A stretch of DNA of 64,000 nt. It comes from Bacterioplanes sp. GTDB lineage: Bacteria > Pseudomonadota > Gammaproteobacteria > Pseudomonadales > Oceanobacteraceae. Shown in pieces: positions 24,482-34,538 of the stretch. The position numbers and the translations under genes were made by a program. The notes under the pieces are model-generated. The model saw nothing but the letters and a program-made list of their open reading frames with translations, had not been told where the DNA came from and did not search any database. Positions within the stretch are counted from its first letter, which is position 1. Every line of letters starts with the position of its first letter. Where the stretch lies: the NCBI GenBank assembly GCA_014859445.1, contig JACUUC010000004.1:1-64000 (forward strand), written 5' to 3'.

Positions 24482-25423
24482 ATGACGGACAATTCTGCTA
24501 AGTCATCGGTGTGGCGTAACATTCTTCGCTGGTTTGACTCCGATGCGCAAGCCGACGAACCCATGACCAGTACGGAATTTAATTGGGTGCGTGTGCTGCC
24601 TTTCATCATTTTGCATCTGTTGTGTTTGGTGGCGCTGTTTATTGATGTCAGCACCACCGCCATTGTGGTGTGTTTAGGGCTATTTTGGCTGCGGCTGTTT
24701 GCCATCACGGCGTTTTATCATCGCTATTTTTCCCATCGTTCGTTCAAAACCAACCGGTTTTGGCAGTTTATTTTTGCCTTGCTGGGCAATATGGCGGCGC
24801 AACGCGGGGCATTATGGTGGGCCGCCCATCACCGCTGTCACCATCAACATGCCGATACGGACGAGGATTTGCACTCGCCGGTTAAGCGCGGATTTTGGTG
24901 GAGCCACATGGGCTGGTTCACTTGCGACGCCAGCTTTAAAACCCAATACCATCGCATTAAAGATCTAGCAAAATTCCCAGAATTACGTTGGCTCAATCGC
25001 TACGACGGTTTCGCGCCCCTGCTATTGATTGCGCTGCTGTACGGTATTGGTGAGTGGCTGGCTTACAGTGCGCCACAACTGGCTACCAACGGTTTGCAGT
25101 TAGTGGTATGGGGATTCTTTATTTCCACCGTCATGTTGTTTCACGCCACAGTAACGATCAACTCTTTGGGTCACATTTGGGGCAAAAAACGCTTTGCCAC
25201 CCAAGATGAAAGCCGCAACAACGCCTTTTTAGCGTTGCTGACGCTGGGAGAAGGCTGGCACAACAACCACCATCGCTGGGCGGTATCCACGCGCCAAGGT
25301 TTTTACTGGTGGGAAATCGACATCACCTATTACATCCTAAAAATCATGAGTTGGCTGGGCATTGTCTGGGACTTAAACCCCGTTCCTAAACACGTGTTAG
25401 AAGAAGGGAGGAAATCGGCATGA
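24482..25423 (+). CDS. Membrane fatty acid desaturase (delta-9 acyl-CoA/acyl-lipid type)
   Basis: This protein of about 313 residues is an integral di-iron desaturase. The three histidine boxes are present: YHRYFSHRSF, AAHHRCHHQHADTDEDLHSP and GEGWHNNHHRW. Four membrane helices flank them. It places a double bond in C16-C18 fatty acids. The GTG at 24470 overlaps the phrB stop, but ATG 24482 has better spacing. It overlaps the next gene by ATGA, so the desaturase is translationally chained to photorepair and lipid-modification genes. Confidence 0.92.
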   Translation: MTDNSAKSSVWRNILRWFDSDAQADEPMTSTEFNWVRVLPFIILHLLCLVALFIDVSTTAIVVCLGLFWLRLFAITAFYHRYFSHRSFKTNRFWQFIFALLGNMAAQRGALWWAAHHRCHHQHADTDEDLHSPVKRGFWWSHMGWFTCDASFKTQYHRIKDLAKFPELRWLNRYDGFAPLLLIALLYGIGEWLAYSAPQLATNGLQLVVWGFFISTVMLFHATVTINSLGHIWGKKRFATQDESRNNAFLALLTLGEGWHNNHHRWAVSTRQGFYWWEIDITYYILKIMSWLGIVWDLNPVPKHVLEEGRKSA

Positions 25424-25875
25424 TTCACCACCCAGACAGCACAACACCCGCCATCATTCAGCAATTCATGTTTTTGTATCAACAATTGAACAGAGACACT
25501 TTGAGCTTGGCGCGTCTTTCCGAGTGCTACCACCAGCAGGTGCATTTTCTCGACCCATTCCACGAGCGCAAAGGCTTGCTGGCACTGCACAACTACTTTT
25601 TTGAGTTGTACCAAAACGTGCAGGCCATTGAGTTCGATTTTCACGATGTGTATGGCAACGATCAAGGCGCAACGGTGACGTGGCAGATGCGCTATCAGCA
25701 CCCAAAAATCCAACGCGGCGATTGGGTGGTGGTCGATGGTGTCAGCGTTTTGCAATACCAAGATGGGCTAATCATTCGCCACCAAGATTACTTCGATGGT
25801 GGACAAATGCTGTATCAGCACCTCCCTGTTTTGGGCTGGTTCATTCAAAAATTAAAGCAACGGATGGTCGCATGA
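25420..25875 (+). CDS. NTF2-like (SnoaL-fold) protein
   Basis: This 151-residue protein has the NTF2/SnoaL cone fold pattern: an N-terminal helix, the YHQQVHFLDPFHERKG loop, the strand VTWQMRYQHPKIQRGDWVVVDGVSV and a C-terminal helix. It lacks a signal peptide. The family holds isomerases, hydratases and ligand carriers, and homologues lie next to the SDR gene in comparable lipid clusters. Both ends overlap neighbours by ATGA. Confidence 0.82.
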   Translation: MIHHPDSTTPAIIQQFMFLYQQLNRDTLSLARLSECYHQQVHFLDPFHERKGLLALHNYFFELYQNVQAIEFDFHDVYGNDQGATVTWQMRYQHPKIQRGDWVVVDGVSVLQYQDGLIIRHQDYFDGGQMLYQHLPVLGWFIQKLKQRMVA

Positions 25876-26657
25876 AAACACCCGCATTGGCTCAACAAAT
25901 CATTTGGTTAACGGGTGCCTCAACCGGCATTGGCGAAGCATTGGTGCACGCATTGCAAGCGCGTTGTCAGCATCTATTTATTACCGCTCGTAATGTCGAG
26001 CAATTGCAGGCGTTGGCTGAGCCGTATCAAAATGTTACCGCGCTCGCCGCCGACATCACGGATATCGCTCAATTGCAGCAAGTGGCTGACCATGTCCGCG
26101 CGCGTTTTGGCCGCCTAGACACCGTCATTGCCAATGCCGGTACGTGCGAATACGTGGATGTCGACGCGTTTGATCATCGCCTGTTTGAACGCGTCTTCAA
26201 TACCAACGTTATGGGCTTAGTGAATACCGTCGAAGTCGCACTGCCATTATTACGCAATAGCCCTCGCGGATATCTAACAGCCGTTAGCAGCAGCGTAACT
26301 TACTTAGCCATGCCGCGCGCTCAAGCCTACGGTGCCAGCAAAGCGGCGATGACGCATTTTATGGCCTGCATGAAAGCCGATCTGGTGCATCAAGGTATTG
26401 ATGTGTCGGTCATTTCACCGGGCTTTGTGAAGACACCACTGACCGACCAAAACGACTTCCCCATGCCGATGCGCATTTCGGCGGAAGATGCGGCCAAAGC
26501 CATCATCAAGGGCTTAGAAAAGCGCCCTTGGGATATTCACTTTCCAAAACGCTTTACTCGTTTATTGAAATTCATGGGCGCATTACCAACCACATTGCGC
26601 TTCGCCATTACCGCCAATATGTCATTAAAAAAAGGCAACAAGGATTCGTCATTATGA
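25872..26657 (+). CDS. Short-chain dehydrogenase/reductase
   Basis: This 261-residue classical SDR has the cofactor loop TGASTGIGEALV, an NAGTCEYVDVD segment, catalytic Ser in SSSVTYLAM and the YGASK Tyr-Lys pair. It probably acts on a lipid intermediate, since its neighbours act on membrane fatty acids, but no substrate is proven. ATG 25872 overlaps the upstream stop; a long open extension upstream is out-of-frame overlap with the NTF2-like gene. Confidence 0.92.
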   Translation: MKTPALAQQIIWLTGASTGIGEALVHALQARCQHLFITARNVEQLQALAEPYQNVTALAADITDIAQLQQVADHVRARFGRLDTVIANAGTCEYVDVDAFDHRLFERVFNTNVMGLVNTVEVALPLLRNSPRGYLTAVSSSVTYLAMPRAQAYGASKAAMTHFMACMKADLVHQGIDVSVISPGFVKTPLTDQNDFPMPMRISAEDAAKAIIKGLEKRPWDIHFPKRFTRLLKFMGALPTTLRFAITANMSLKKGNKDSSL

Positions 26658-27922
26658 ACACAGAACGTCAACGCATCGCCATTGTTGGCTCGGGTATCGC
26701 AGGCCTAACATGCGCCTATTTGTTGCGTGAGCGCTACGATGTCCACCTGTATGAAGCCGCCGATTACTTGGGTGGGCACACGCAAACCACCGACGTCGAA
26801 GTACAAGGTAAAAGCTACCCTGTGAACACGGGTTTTATTGTCTTTAATGACTGGACCTACCCCAATTTCATCAAGCTGATGCAGCGCCTGAACGTGCCCT
26901 ACGAAGCCTCGGATATGAGTTTCAGTGTGAAGTGTGAAACCACCGATATGGAGTACAACGGGCATACGTTAGACAGCTTATTCGCCAAGCGCAGTAACCT
27001 GCTGAACCCCAAATTTTGGTGGATGATCAAAGACATTTTGCGCTTTAACAAAGAAACCCGTGCCGAGCTTGCGGCGGATACTCTCGATCGCAGCGAAACA
27101 CTGGGCGCGTACTTAGCGCGCAAAGGCTATGGCGATTACTTCAAACGCTATTACATCATCCCCATGGGAGCCGCCGTTTGGTCGGCCAGTGAAGACATGA
27201 TGATGGCCTTCCCGCTGTATTTCTTTGTGCGCTTTTTTAATAACCACGGCATGCTCAGTGTCGATGACCGTCCACAGTGGCGTGTCATTTCCGGTGGTTC
27301 GCGCAGTTATGTGGAGCGCATTGCCGCGGCGTTACCACAAGACCAAATTCACGTATCCACTCCCGTGGAACGCATTGAGCGCCATGCCGATGGGGTGACC
27401 TTGGTGTCGAATCGTGGTGCAGAAGCCTTTGACCAAGTGATTCTGGCCTGCCACAGCGATCAAGCACTGGCCATGCTGGAACAGCCCACGGCGGATGAGC
27501 AGGCGATTCTGGCCACTATTCCTTACAAAATGAACGACGTGGTACTGCACACCGATGGCAACGTACTGCCCAAACGGAAAAAAGCGTGGGCCAGCTGGAA
27601 TTATCACATTGGCGCGCAACAACAAGATACGGTCGCGGTCACTTACTACATGAATCGGTTACAAAATTTTGATGATGCGCCGGTCGAGTTTTGCGTGACG
27701 CTGAACAAAACCCAAGACATTGCCGCCGACAAAATCATTCGCCGCTTCCAATACGCACATCCCGTGTTCACTGTCGAAGGCATGGCGGCGCAACAACGTC
27801 ACGCCGACATCAGTAATCAAAATCGCACGCATTACTGCGGCGCTTATTGGTTTAACGGTTTCCATGAAGACGGTGTGCGCAGCGCCTTGCGAGTAACGGA
27901 AGCGCTTGGGGTTTCGCTATGA
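26654..27922 (+). CDS. FAD-dependent oxidoreductase (COG2907, amine oxidase-like)
   Basis: This 422-residue flavoprotein has the Rossmann motif [16 protein letters not shown] and the LGGHTQTTD loop of COG2907. Homologues in furan-fatty-acid and cyclopropane-lipid clusters act on methylated or unsaturated membrane lipids, possibly as a desaturase (family knowledge, from memory). It overlaps both neighbours by ATGA and precedes the DUF1365 and methyltransferase genes, the usual trio for this pathway. Confidence 0.9.
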   Translation: MNTERQRIAIVGSGIAGLTCAYLLRERYDVHLYEAADYLGGHTQTTDVEVQGKSYPVNTGFIVFNDWTYPNFIKLMQRLNVPYEASDMSFSVKCETTDMEYNGHTLDSLFAKRSNLLNPKFWWMIKDILRFNKETRAELAADTLDRSETLGAYLARKGYGDYFKRYYIIPMGAAVWSASEDMMMAFPLYFFVRFFNNHGMLSVDDRPQWRVISGGSRSYVERIAAALPQDQIHVSTPVERIERHADGVTLVSNRGAEAFDQVILACHSDQALAMLEQPTADEQAILATIPYKMNDVVLHTDGNVLPKRKKAWASWNYHIGAQQQDTVAVTYYMNRLQNFDDAPVEFCVTLNKTQDIAADKIIRRFQYAHPVFTVEGMAAQQRHADISNQNRTHYCGAYWFNGFHEDGVRSALRVTEALGVSL

Positions 27923-28830
27923 TTCAACACAGCGCATTGTACCTCGGTCAACTTCGCCATCGCCGCTTCACCGCGGCTCAGCATGCGTTTGAATACCCTG
28001 TATTCATGGTGTGTCTGGACTTGGACGAAGTCGACGATGTCATGCAGCAACACCCCCTTTGGTCGGCCAAACGCTTCGCCTTGGCCCGCTTTCAGCGACG
28101 GGATTATTTTGCTGGCGATCGCGCGTTAAGTGAGGATGCTCACGATCTTAAACGCTGTGTGTCGAATGCGTTTTTTCACGATCTGGGCGTTCATGTGAGC
28201 CACATTCGCATGCTCACCAACCTGCGCTATTTCGGTATCTGCGTGAATCCTGTGACGTTTTATTATGGTTACGATGATGAGCAAAACTTGCTCGGCATTC
28301 TGGCCGAGATTACCAACACGCCGTGGCATGAACGCTTTCACTACAGCTTAGCGGCCAGCCCAGAATCGAACGAGCAGGCACAACGGGCTATTTATCCGCA
28401 CAAGCAACATCAGGGTAACGACAACGTCACGCGTCAGTATGACTTTGCCAAGGTGTTTCATGTCTCGCCGTTCAATCCGTTGGATATGCAATACCACTGG
28501 GCGATGCAAGAACCGCATAGCACGCTGCGTATTCACATGGATACCTTACAGCACGGCGAAAAAGCGTTCGATGCCACGTTAACGCTACAGCGCCAGGCCA
28601 TGACGCGGCGCAATATGAGCCGCGTTCTCTGGCGCTATCCCCTAATGACCGCCAAGGTCGCTTGGGGAATCTATTGGAATGCCCTAAAACTGTGGCTGAA
28701 AAAGTCACCGTTTTACGATCACCCGCATAATCAACCTGAACAGCAATTACAACAATCGTTATCGACCTCTGCAACGACCAACCAGACTCATCATTCGTCC
28801 CCAATGGCGGGCAAGGAGCACTCTCAATGA
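27919..28830 (+). CDS. DUF1365-family protein
   Basis: This 303-residue protein belongs to DUF1365, shown by the opening [24 protein letters not shown], the [17 protein letters not shown] segment and [15 protein letters not shown]. The family is found almost always between a COG2907 oxidoreductase and a cyclopropane-synthase-like methyltransferase. The role is unknown but clearly tied to that lipid pathway. Both ends overlap neighbours by ATGA. Confidence 0.9.
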   Translation: MIQHSALYLGQLRHRRFTAAQHAFEYPVFMVCLDLDEVDDVMQQHPLWSAKRFALARFQRRDYFAGDRALSEDAHDLKRCVSNAFFHDLGVHVSHIRMLTNLRYFGICVNPVTFYYGYDDEQNLLGILAEITNTPWHERFHYSLAASPESNEQAQRAIYPHKQHQGNDNVTRQYDFAKVFHVSPFNPLDMQYHWAMQEPHSTLRIHMDTLQHGEKAFDATLTLQRQAMTRRNMSRVLWRYPLMTAKVAWGIYWNALKLWLKKSPFYDHPHNQPEQQLQQSLSTSATTNQTHHSSPMAGKEHSQ

Positions 28831-30092
28831 AAACCATGACACTGAACAACACCCAACTGCATTGGCTGGATCGCCTCTGTCGCTCTGCCCTGTTCAAAAA
28901 ATTAGGCGATTTACACACTGGACAATTGACGGTGCATGAGAATGGCGAGGTGCATGCGTTTGGTCGTCCCAACGATGAACTGGTTTGCCATATTCACATT
29001 CACGACAACGAAGCGTTTCGTAGCATTGCGCTGAATGGCAGTGTGGGGGCCGGTGAGTCCTATATGACCGGCGATTGGAGCTGTGATGATTTGCCCATGC
29101 TCATTCGTATTTTGGCACGTAATAAAGATGCGGTAGATCGTATTGATGGTGGTTTGGCCAATGTGGGCAAGTGGGCATTGCAAATGTACCACCGCATGAA
29201 TCGCAACACCGAAAAAGGATCGCGCCGCAATATTGCCGCGCACTACGACTTGGGTAATCCCCTGTTTGAGTTGTTTCTTGACCCCAGCATGATGTACAGC
29301 AGTGGCATCTTTCCTCATGACAACGCCACCATGCTGGAGGCATCCACCTACAAATTGGATCGTATTTGCCAAAAACTGCAGCTGTGTGCCGATGACCATT
29401 TGATCGAAATTGGCACCGGCTGGGGCAGCATGGCCATTCATGCCGCCAAACACTACGGTTGTCGTGTCACCACCACGACCATTTCCGAAGAACAATACGC
29501 GTGGGCGGAACGTCGTATTGTTGAAGAAGGGCTGCAAAACAAAATCACTTTGTTAAAGCAAGACTACCGCGCACTCACCGGCCAGTACGACAAACTCGTG
29601 TCAATTGAGATGATCGAAGCCGTGGGTCATCAATTTTTAGATACCTACATTGGCACCATCAGTCGCCTATTAAAAGACGACGGCATTGCCTTAATTCAAG
29701 CCATTACCATTGATGATCAACGTTACGAACAAGCAAAAACCGACGTCGACTTCATCAAACGCTATATTTTTCCGGGCAGCTTTATTCCCTGCGTGACCGC
29801 CATTCAACAGTCGTTTACGCGCAGCAGTGACATGAAAATGATTCACATGGAAGACATTACCCCGCATTACGCGCGCACGTTAGCCGCATGGCGCGAGCGC
29901 TTTTTAGCCAATGCGTCGGCCATAAAAGCATTGGGCTACGACGACACCTTTATTCGCTTGTGGGACTTCTATTTTGCCTACTGCGAAGGCGGCTTTGCAG
30001 AGCGGGTGATTGGTGACGTGCAGGTCATGTTTGCCAAGCCGCTCAATCGTCGTACGCCAATTTTGGGGGCATTGCCCTCAAATCCGGCATAA
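28827..30092 (+). CDS. Cyclopropane-fatty-acid synthase-like SAM methyltransferase
   Basis: This 421-residue protein has the SAM motif [16 protein letters not shown], the [21 protein letters not shown]-terminal helix segment and [17 protein letters not shown], all characteristic of cyclopropane-fatty-acyl-phospholipid synthases and related methylases. It transfers a methylene or methyl group from SAM to double bonds of membrane phospholipids. The desaturase upstream would supply substrate. In furan-fatty-acid producers a relative of this type makes the methylated intermediate. The next gene starts 28 bases downstream. Confidence 0.93.
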   Translation: MKTMTLNNTQLHWLDRLCRSALFKKLGDLHTGQLTVHENGEVHAFGRPNDELVCHIHIHDNEAFRSIALNGSVGAGESYMTGDWSCDDLPMLIRILARNKDAVDRIDGGLANVGKWALQMYHRMNRNTEKGSRRNIAAHYDLGNPLFELFLDPSMMYSSGIFPHDNATMLEASTYKLDRICQKLQLCADDHLIEIGTGWGSMAIHAAKHYGCRVTTTTISEEQYAWAERRIVEEGLQNKITLLKQDYRALTGQYDKLVSIEMIEAVGHQFLDTYIGTISRLLKDDGIALIQAITIDDQRYEQAKTDVDFIKRYIFPGSFIPCVTAIQQSFTRSSDMKMIHMEDITPHYARTLAAWRERFLANASAIKALGYDDTFIRLWDFYFAYCEGGFAERVIGDVQVMFAKPLNRRTPILGALPSNPA

Positions 30093-30120
30093 CTTACACA
30101 GCCACCTGAGTGCTATCACC

Positions 30121-30639
30121 ATGAAAAAAGTGGTTTTGTCCGAACGGCAGCAATTCATCGGTAACATCTTGGCATTCCAAGCCACATGGGCAACCTGTGT
30201 GCTGGGTGGCAGTTTCGCCGCCCTGCTGTTGTTGCCGGCACTCGCGGCATGGCACAGCCTGTTACTCAAGCGTCATGAATGGCGCTTAATCTTGGTGTTT
30301 GTTGGCGTTGGGGTCGTCCTAGACACCCTACTCATGCACGGGCAGTGGTTGCGTTTCGACCATCATAACAGCCCACTCATTCCCATCTGGTTGATGGTGC
30401 TTTGGGTCGGCTTTGCCACCACATTGCGTCACAGTTTGCTAGGGCTCTGGTCTCGACCTTGGTTGGCCGTCACACTGGGCTTAATTGGCGCACCGTGGAG
30501 TTACTGGGCAGGCAGCCGCTTGGGCGCGCTGAGCATTGATGGCGCAGGCTTATGGCTGATTGCTGGTGCTTGGGCCGTTCTGATGTTGGCCATGGCAGGG
30601 TATTGGCGCTGGCAACGCACACGAGGAGTTGCGTTATGA
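30121..30639 (+). CDS. DUF2878 membrane protein
   Basis: This 172-residue protein has about five membrane helices, with VLDTLLMHGQWLRFDHH, PIWLMVLWVGFATTLRHSL and a GAPWSYWAGSRLGAL motif that match DUF2878. The function is unknown. The family lies downstream of the methyltransferase in several such clusters, which suggests a role in handling the modified lipid. The ATG at 30121 has only a weak ribosome site; a longer upstream frame overlaps the methyltransferase gene and is not preferred. Confidence 0.82.
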   Translation: MKKVVLSERQQFIGNILAFQATWATCVLGGSFAALLLLPALAAWHSLLLKRHEWRLILVFVGVGVVLDTLLMHGQWLRFDHHNSPLIPIWLMVLWVGFATTLRHSLLGLWSRPWLAVTLGLIGAPWSYWAGSRLGALSIDGAGLWLIAGAWAVLMLAMAGYWRWQRTRGVAL

Positions 30640-31361
30640 AATCCGCTCGTTACTTATGCTTATGGCTTGCTCTGCTCGGCCTACACAACGCCTACGGCGA
30701 GGAATCGACGCTGGTGTATGAAGGCATTGCCTATCCCTTGAAGCCGCAAGGTAGCCAGCAGACAGACACCCTATTGTATCGGGAACAGCATGTACTGACG
30801 TCAACAGCCGAGGGTGCCCCTCTGCATCGTCATGTTCGCTATGTCGATAACGACGGGCAATTGATTGCCGAAAAACACAATCGTTATGGCTCGAATGCCA
30901 GCACGCCCGAATTTACCTTAGTCGATCAACGCTCCGGTTATCGCGAGCAAGCACGACTGGATGGTCAACAGTGGTGGATTGGCAGCGGCACAGACACTAA
31001 GTGGCAAGAAAAACCCCTCAACCAGCATGATCATGCTCTGGTGATTGATGCGGGGTTTGACGAATTTGTGCGCTTACATTGGCAACGCTTGTTGCAAGGT
31101 CAATCGGTCAACTTTTCCTTTGCTGTACCAGCACGGCAAGACGTCGTTAATTTTCGCATTCGTCGCACTGAACCGAACGATGAGGTACTCATCTTAGAAA
31201 TGCGTCTGCGCTCACGCTTAATCGCTTGGTTACTCGATCCGATCGAACTGCATTATGATCTCGAAAGCCAACGCCTGTTGCGTTATCGTGGATTAACCAA
31301 TATTCAAGATAATCAAGGGCAAGGTATTTACGCCGATATTCATTATCATTACGCGGACTGA
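30636..31361 (+). CDS. Exported hypothetical protein of the lipid cluster
   Basis: This 241-residue protein has a signal peptide of about 20 residues ending NAYGEE. The mature part is beta-rich with many charged repeats, for example EKHNRYGSN and IRRTEPNDEVLILEMRLRSR. It is presumably periplasmic or outer-membrane associated. I do not recognise the family; a lipocalin-like or LolA-like lipid-carrier fold is possible but not shown. It overlaps the DUF2878 gene by ATGA and ends 16 bases before the TonB receptor gene. Confidence 0.75.
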   Translation: MKSARYLCLWLALLGLHNAYGEESTLVYEGIAYPLKPQGSQQTDTLLYREQHVLTSTAEGAPLHRHVRYVDNDGQLIAEKHNRYGSNASTPEFTLVDQRSGYREQARLDGQQWWIGSGTDTKWQEKPLNQHDHALVIDAGFDEFVRLHWQRLLQGQSVNFSFAVPARQDVVNFRIRRTEPNDEVLILEMRLRSRLIAWLLDPIELHYDLESQRLLRYRGLTNIQDNQGQGIYADIHYHYAD

Positions 31362-31377
31362 CAAACAGGAATCTACT

Positions 31378-33447
31378 ATGGCTAATTATGGATTACGCCT
31401 AACGACCATCGGATTGATATCGACGTTGAGTGCTCACATCGCACTGGCCAACGAAGAATTGGCAAGTACACGTAACACGCTCGATAGTGACAGTGCGCAA
31501 TTGGAATCGGTTAGGGTCACTGGCAGCGCCGAACCGTTGGCCGAGATTTCCACCAAAAAGTTATTACGTGTTCCTGGAGCGGGTTATGATCCTTTAAGAG
31601 CCATTGGGAGTCTGCCCGGCGTAACTTTTACCAATGGGAGAAGCTCGGAACCGGCGGTACGTGGCTCAGCGCCTAATGACAACGCTTACTATGTAGACTT
31701 TTTACCTGTTGGGTATATTTTTCACAGCGACTCCTCAAGCATTATCAGCGACAACGTACTGGAAGATTTTCGATTAGAAACTGCTGTTTTCTCACCCCAA
31801 TACAATAACGCCACAGGGGCAGTCATTGAAGCTACGTCACGATCCCCTTATTACGATCGCCGTCAAATTATTATTGATGCTAGCTTACTAAAAGCCGGTT
31901 TTTTTTACGAACAACCGATTACCGATAACCAGAGTTTTTATTTCGGTGCTAGGCAAAGTTTATTTCAATTTTACATTGAAAACTTTATTGATGATGATGA
32001 CTTTGAATTCACCACGGTACCCGAGTATTACGATTACCAGGGTAAGTACGAATGGCGATTGAGTACTACCGAACGGCTCTCATTTCAGATTCTGGGATCA
32101 CGCGATAAGGCCGGCTTATTATTTTCAGATGACTCCGATGCCGTTAAGCAAGATTCAGGCTTATCAGGCGGACTCAATTTTGAAGCATTCTTTAATACAC
32201 AAGGATTGTTATGGTATAAAGTTTATTCTTCAGGATTAAGTCATAAAATCGGCTTATCGCACATGGAGCAAAAATTTGCATTTGCCATTGGCAGAGATAA
32301 TCGTGTGGATGTCAAAGTTAATGAGTTCAATTTTCGTAGTCAGTTTAATCAACCTTTAGGATTTACCCACGAGCTTCAGTGGGGAGTAGAATATTCTCAA
32401 AAACTTGTTGATTACTCTGGCCGTATCACGGCACCACCATGCAGTAGTGGCATTGATTCTCCTTCGGGCTGCAATATTTCCGATAGTACCGAAGAGCTAA
32501 TCGGCGAAGGCAGAGTCACTTTACACGAGTACGATGCCCACATTGCCAACATCTGGCAAGTGACACCGCGCTTGTCTTTAACCCCTGCGCTAGCGTTATC
32601 GTATGACGATTACACGGAAGAAGTTTTTCTAGAACCTCGCATACGTAGCCGCTGGGAATTTACGGATAACTGGTGGCTGACAGCGGCTTATGGAGATCAC
32701 CACATTCTGCCCGACAACTTCGGTCAGTACATTGCGCCTTTTGGCAACAGAGACTTGAAACAACCTACTGCTCAACACTTTGAGTTGGGACTTGAACAAC
32801 AACTACAAAATGATTTGTTTTGGAAGATTGAGTTTTACTACAAACAATTAGATAACCTAATTATTGGGCGACCCAAAATAGACAAAGATAGAGAAAACGA
32901 TCTTGATTATCTTGCCGAATACAATGCTCTTCCACGCTACAGCAATGGTGCTGAAGGTGAAACTTGGGGAATGGAATTCTTTCTAAACAAGAACTTAACC
33001 GAACGCTGGTATGGTTGGATGTCTTTAGCCTATGCACGCACATTTCGCACCAACAAGCTCACAAGAGAAAAATTTACATACGAATACGATCAGCCTTTAA
33101 CAGCGAACTTTGTCGCCAACTGGAAACTTAACCAAAACTGGGATGTGGGTTTTAAATGGAGACTTCAAAGTGGGCAGTTAGTTACTCCTATCATAGAAGC
33201 TGGCATACCTCCATTATATGGAGATCTTAACTCCGAGCGCCTACCGATTTACCACAAGCTCGATGTACGCGCCGATCGCAGCTTCCGCTTTGATGGCTGG
33301 GACATGGATTTGTACGTTGAAATTCTCAACGTGTATGCGCGCGACAACGTGATTGGCTATTCCTATAAAAATGCCGATTACAGCGAACGAGAAGACGTCA
33401 CCGATTTACCAACCATTGCATCCGTTGGTATCAAAGCTCGCTTCTAG
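31378..33447 (+). CDS. TonB-dependent outer-membrane receptor
   Basis: This 689-residue protein has a signal peptide (about 1-24), a TonB-box-like region ESVRVTGSAEPLAEI and a plug domain with a PAVRGSAPNDNAYYVDFLPVGY stretch. A long beta-barrel of alternating residues follows, ending in the aromatic IASVGIKARF. It imports a scarce substrate using TonB energy; the substrate is unknown. The gene is visibly richer in A and T and uses ATT/TTA codons more than its neighbours. It sits 16 bases behind the preceding gene and is followed by a terminator, so it probably closes the operon. Confidence 0.9.
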   Translation: MANYGLRLTTIGLISTLSAHIALANEELASTRNTLDSDSAQLESVRVTGSAEPLAEISTKKLLRVPGAGYDPLRAIGSLPGVTFTNGRSSEPAVRGSAPNDNAYYVDFLPVGYIFHSDSSSIISDNVLEDFRLETAVFSPQYNNATGAVIEATSRSPYYDRRQIIIDASLLKAGFFYEQPITDNQSFYFGARQSLFQFYIENFIDDDDFEFTTVPEYYDYQGKYEWRLSTTERLSFQILGSRDKAGLLFSDDSDAVKQDSGLSGGLNFEAFFNTQGLLWYKVYSSGLSHKIGLSHMEQKFAFAIGRDNRVDVKVNEFNFRSQFNQPLGFTHELQWGVEYSQKLVDYSGRITAPPCSSGIDSPSGCNISDSTEELIGEGRVTLHEYDAHIANIWQVTPRLSLTPALALSYDDYTEEVFLEPRIRSRWEFTDNWWLTAAYGDHHILPDNFGQYIAPFGNRDLKQPTAQHFELGLEQQLQNDLFWKIEFYYKQLDNLIIGRPKIDKDRENDLDYLAEYNALPRYSNGAEGETWGMEFFLNKNLTERWYGWMSLAYARTFRTNKLTREKFTYEYDQPLTANFVANWKLNQNWDVGFKWRLQSGQLVTPIIEAGIPPLYGDLNSERLPIYHKLDVRADRSFRFDGWDMDLYVEILNVYARDNVIGYSYKNADYSEREDVTDLPTIASVGIKARF

Positions 33448-33454
33448 CAAGAGT

Positions 33455-33495
33455 GGGACAATTAGGTCATTTATTGATTGATTGTCCCGTTTTTG
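33455..33495 (+). terminator. Terminator after the TonB receptor gene
   Basis: GGGACAAT (33455-33462) pairs perfectly with ATTGTCCC (33481-33488), followed by GTTTTTG. It closes the operon that starts at 21155. Confidence 0.68.
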
Positions 33496-33548
33496 TTGAA
33501 TTATAGTACTGACCTTATTGGCTCAATCGAACAACGGAGATTCATTCA

Positions 33549-34517
33549 ATGCTCATTGGTAAACGCGAAGAATTCGACCTCAATGAAATGGCCATTTTTG
33601 TGCACGTGGTCGATGCAGGTAGCTTTACTGGTGCGGCAAAAAATTTGGGGCTACCCAAATCCACCGTCAGTCGAAAAATCACGCAACTGGAAGAGCGCCT
33701 AGGGGTTCGCCTGATTCAGCGTACTACCCGCAGTTTGCGTTTAACCGATACCGGCAATGCCTATTACAACCATTGCTCACGCATCTTGAGTGAAATTGAA
33801 GAAGCCAATATCGCCGTCACGCAAATGCAGAGCACGCCGACAGGAACCTTGCGCATTACGGCACCCACCTTGTTTGGTGCCACCGTACTCAGCGGCTTGG
33901 TGGCGGATTACATGGAGCAACACCCACAAGTGGTGATCGATCTCATGTTGTCCGATCAACGCCTAGACTTAGTACAAGAAGGCATTGATGTGGCGTTTCG
34001 TATTGGCCAACTGGAAGATTCATCATTGATAGGTCGGCATTTAGGTGACGTACGCGCTCTGTTGTGTGCCAGCCCTGATTACTTGAAACGTCGTGGTTCG
34101 CCAACGCACCCTGAAGAATTAAAAGATCATCAGCTCCTGTCGGCCACCCATTGGAATCAATGGCAGCTGACTGGGCCGAATAATGAGCAATACAACCATG
34201 CGGTCAAAGCCCGTTTGCAGGTGAATGATTTTGCCAGCCTCTACACGCTGGCCTTATCGGGGGTGGGTATTGCGCCATTACCGATGCTGATTGCCGCCAG
34301 TGCCATTCGTAATCACGACTTAGTGCCCGTCTTGTGCGACTGGCCTTTTGAGGCGGCCCCCATTCACGCGCTTTATCCAAGCAATCGCCATTTATCGGCC
34401 AAAGTGCGCAGCTTTGTCGATTACGTCATTGATGCGGTTCGTCCTAATCCGCCATGGCAAATTGATATTCAAGAAGCCGTTTTTTGCGCCGAACACGAAA
34501 CCCCCTTACCTCATTAA
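33549..34517 (+). CDS. LysR-family transcriptional regulator
   Basis: This 322-residue protein has an N-terminal winged HTH (FDLNEMAIFVHVVDAGSFTGAAKNLGLPKSTVSRKITQLEERLGVRL) and a substrate-binding domain (about 95-300). It lies between the TonB receptor terminator and glyA, both on the same strand, so no divergent target is visible here. ATG 33549 has a GGAG site at 9 bases. The effector is unknown. Confidence 0.93.
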   Translation: MLIGKREEFDLNEMAIFVHVVDAGSFTGAAKNLGLPKSTVSRKITQLEERLGVRLIQRTTRSLRLTDTGNAYYNHCSRILSEIEEANIAVTQMQSTPTGTLRITAPTLFGATVLSGLVADYMEQHPQVVIDLMLSDQRLDLVQEGIDVAFRIGQLEDSSLIGRHLGDVRALLCASPDYLKRRGSPTHPEELKDHQLLSATHWNQWQLTGPNNEQYNHAVKARLQVNDFASLYTLALSGVGIAPLPMLIAASAIRNHDLVPVLCDWPFEAAPIHALYPSNRHLSAKVRSFVDYVIDAVRPNPPWQIDIQEAVFCAEHETPLPH

Positions 34518-34538
34518 GCGAAATCAATCGTTCACAGC

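Noticed and set aside
28911..29537. Long 208-codon open frame on the minus strand inside the Cfa-like gene
   Set aside because: It is fully antisense to a well-supported methyltransferase gene, lacks a ribosome site and reads as a frame shadow.
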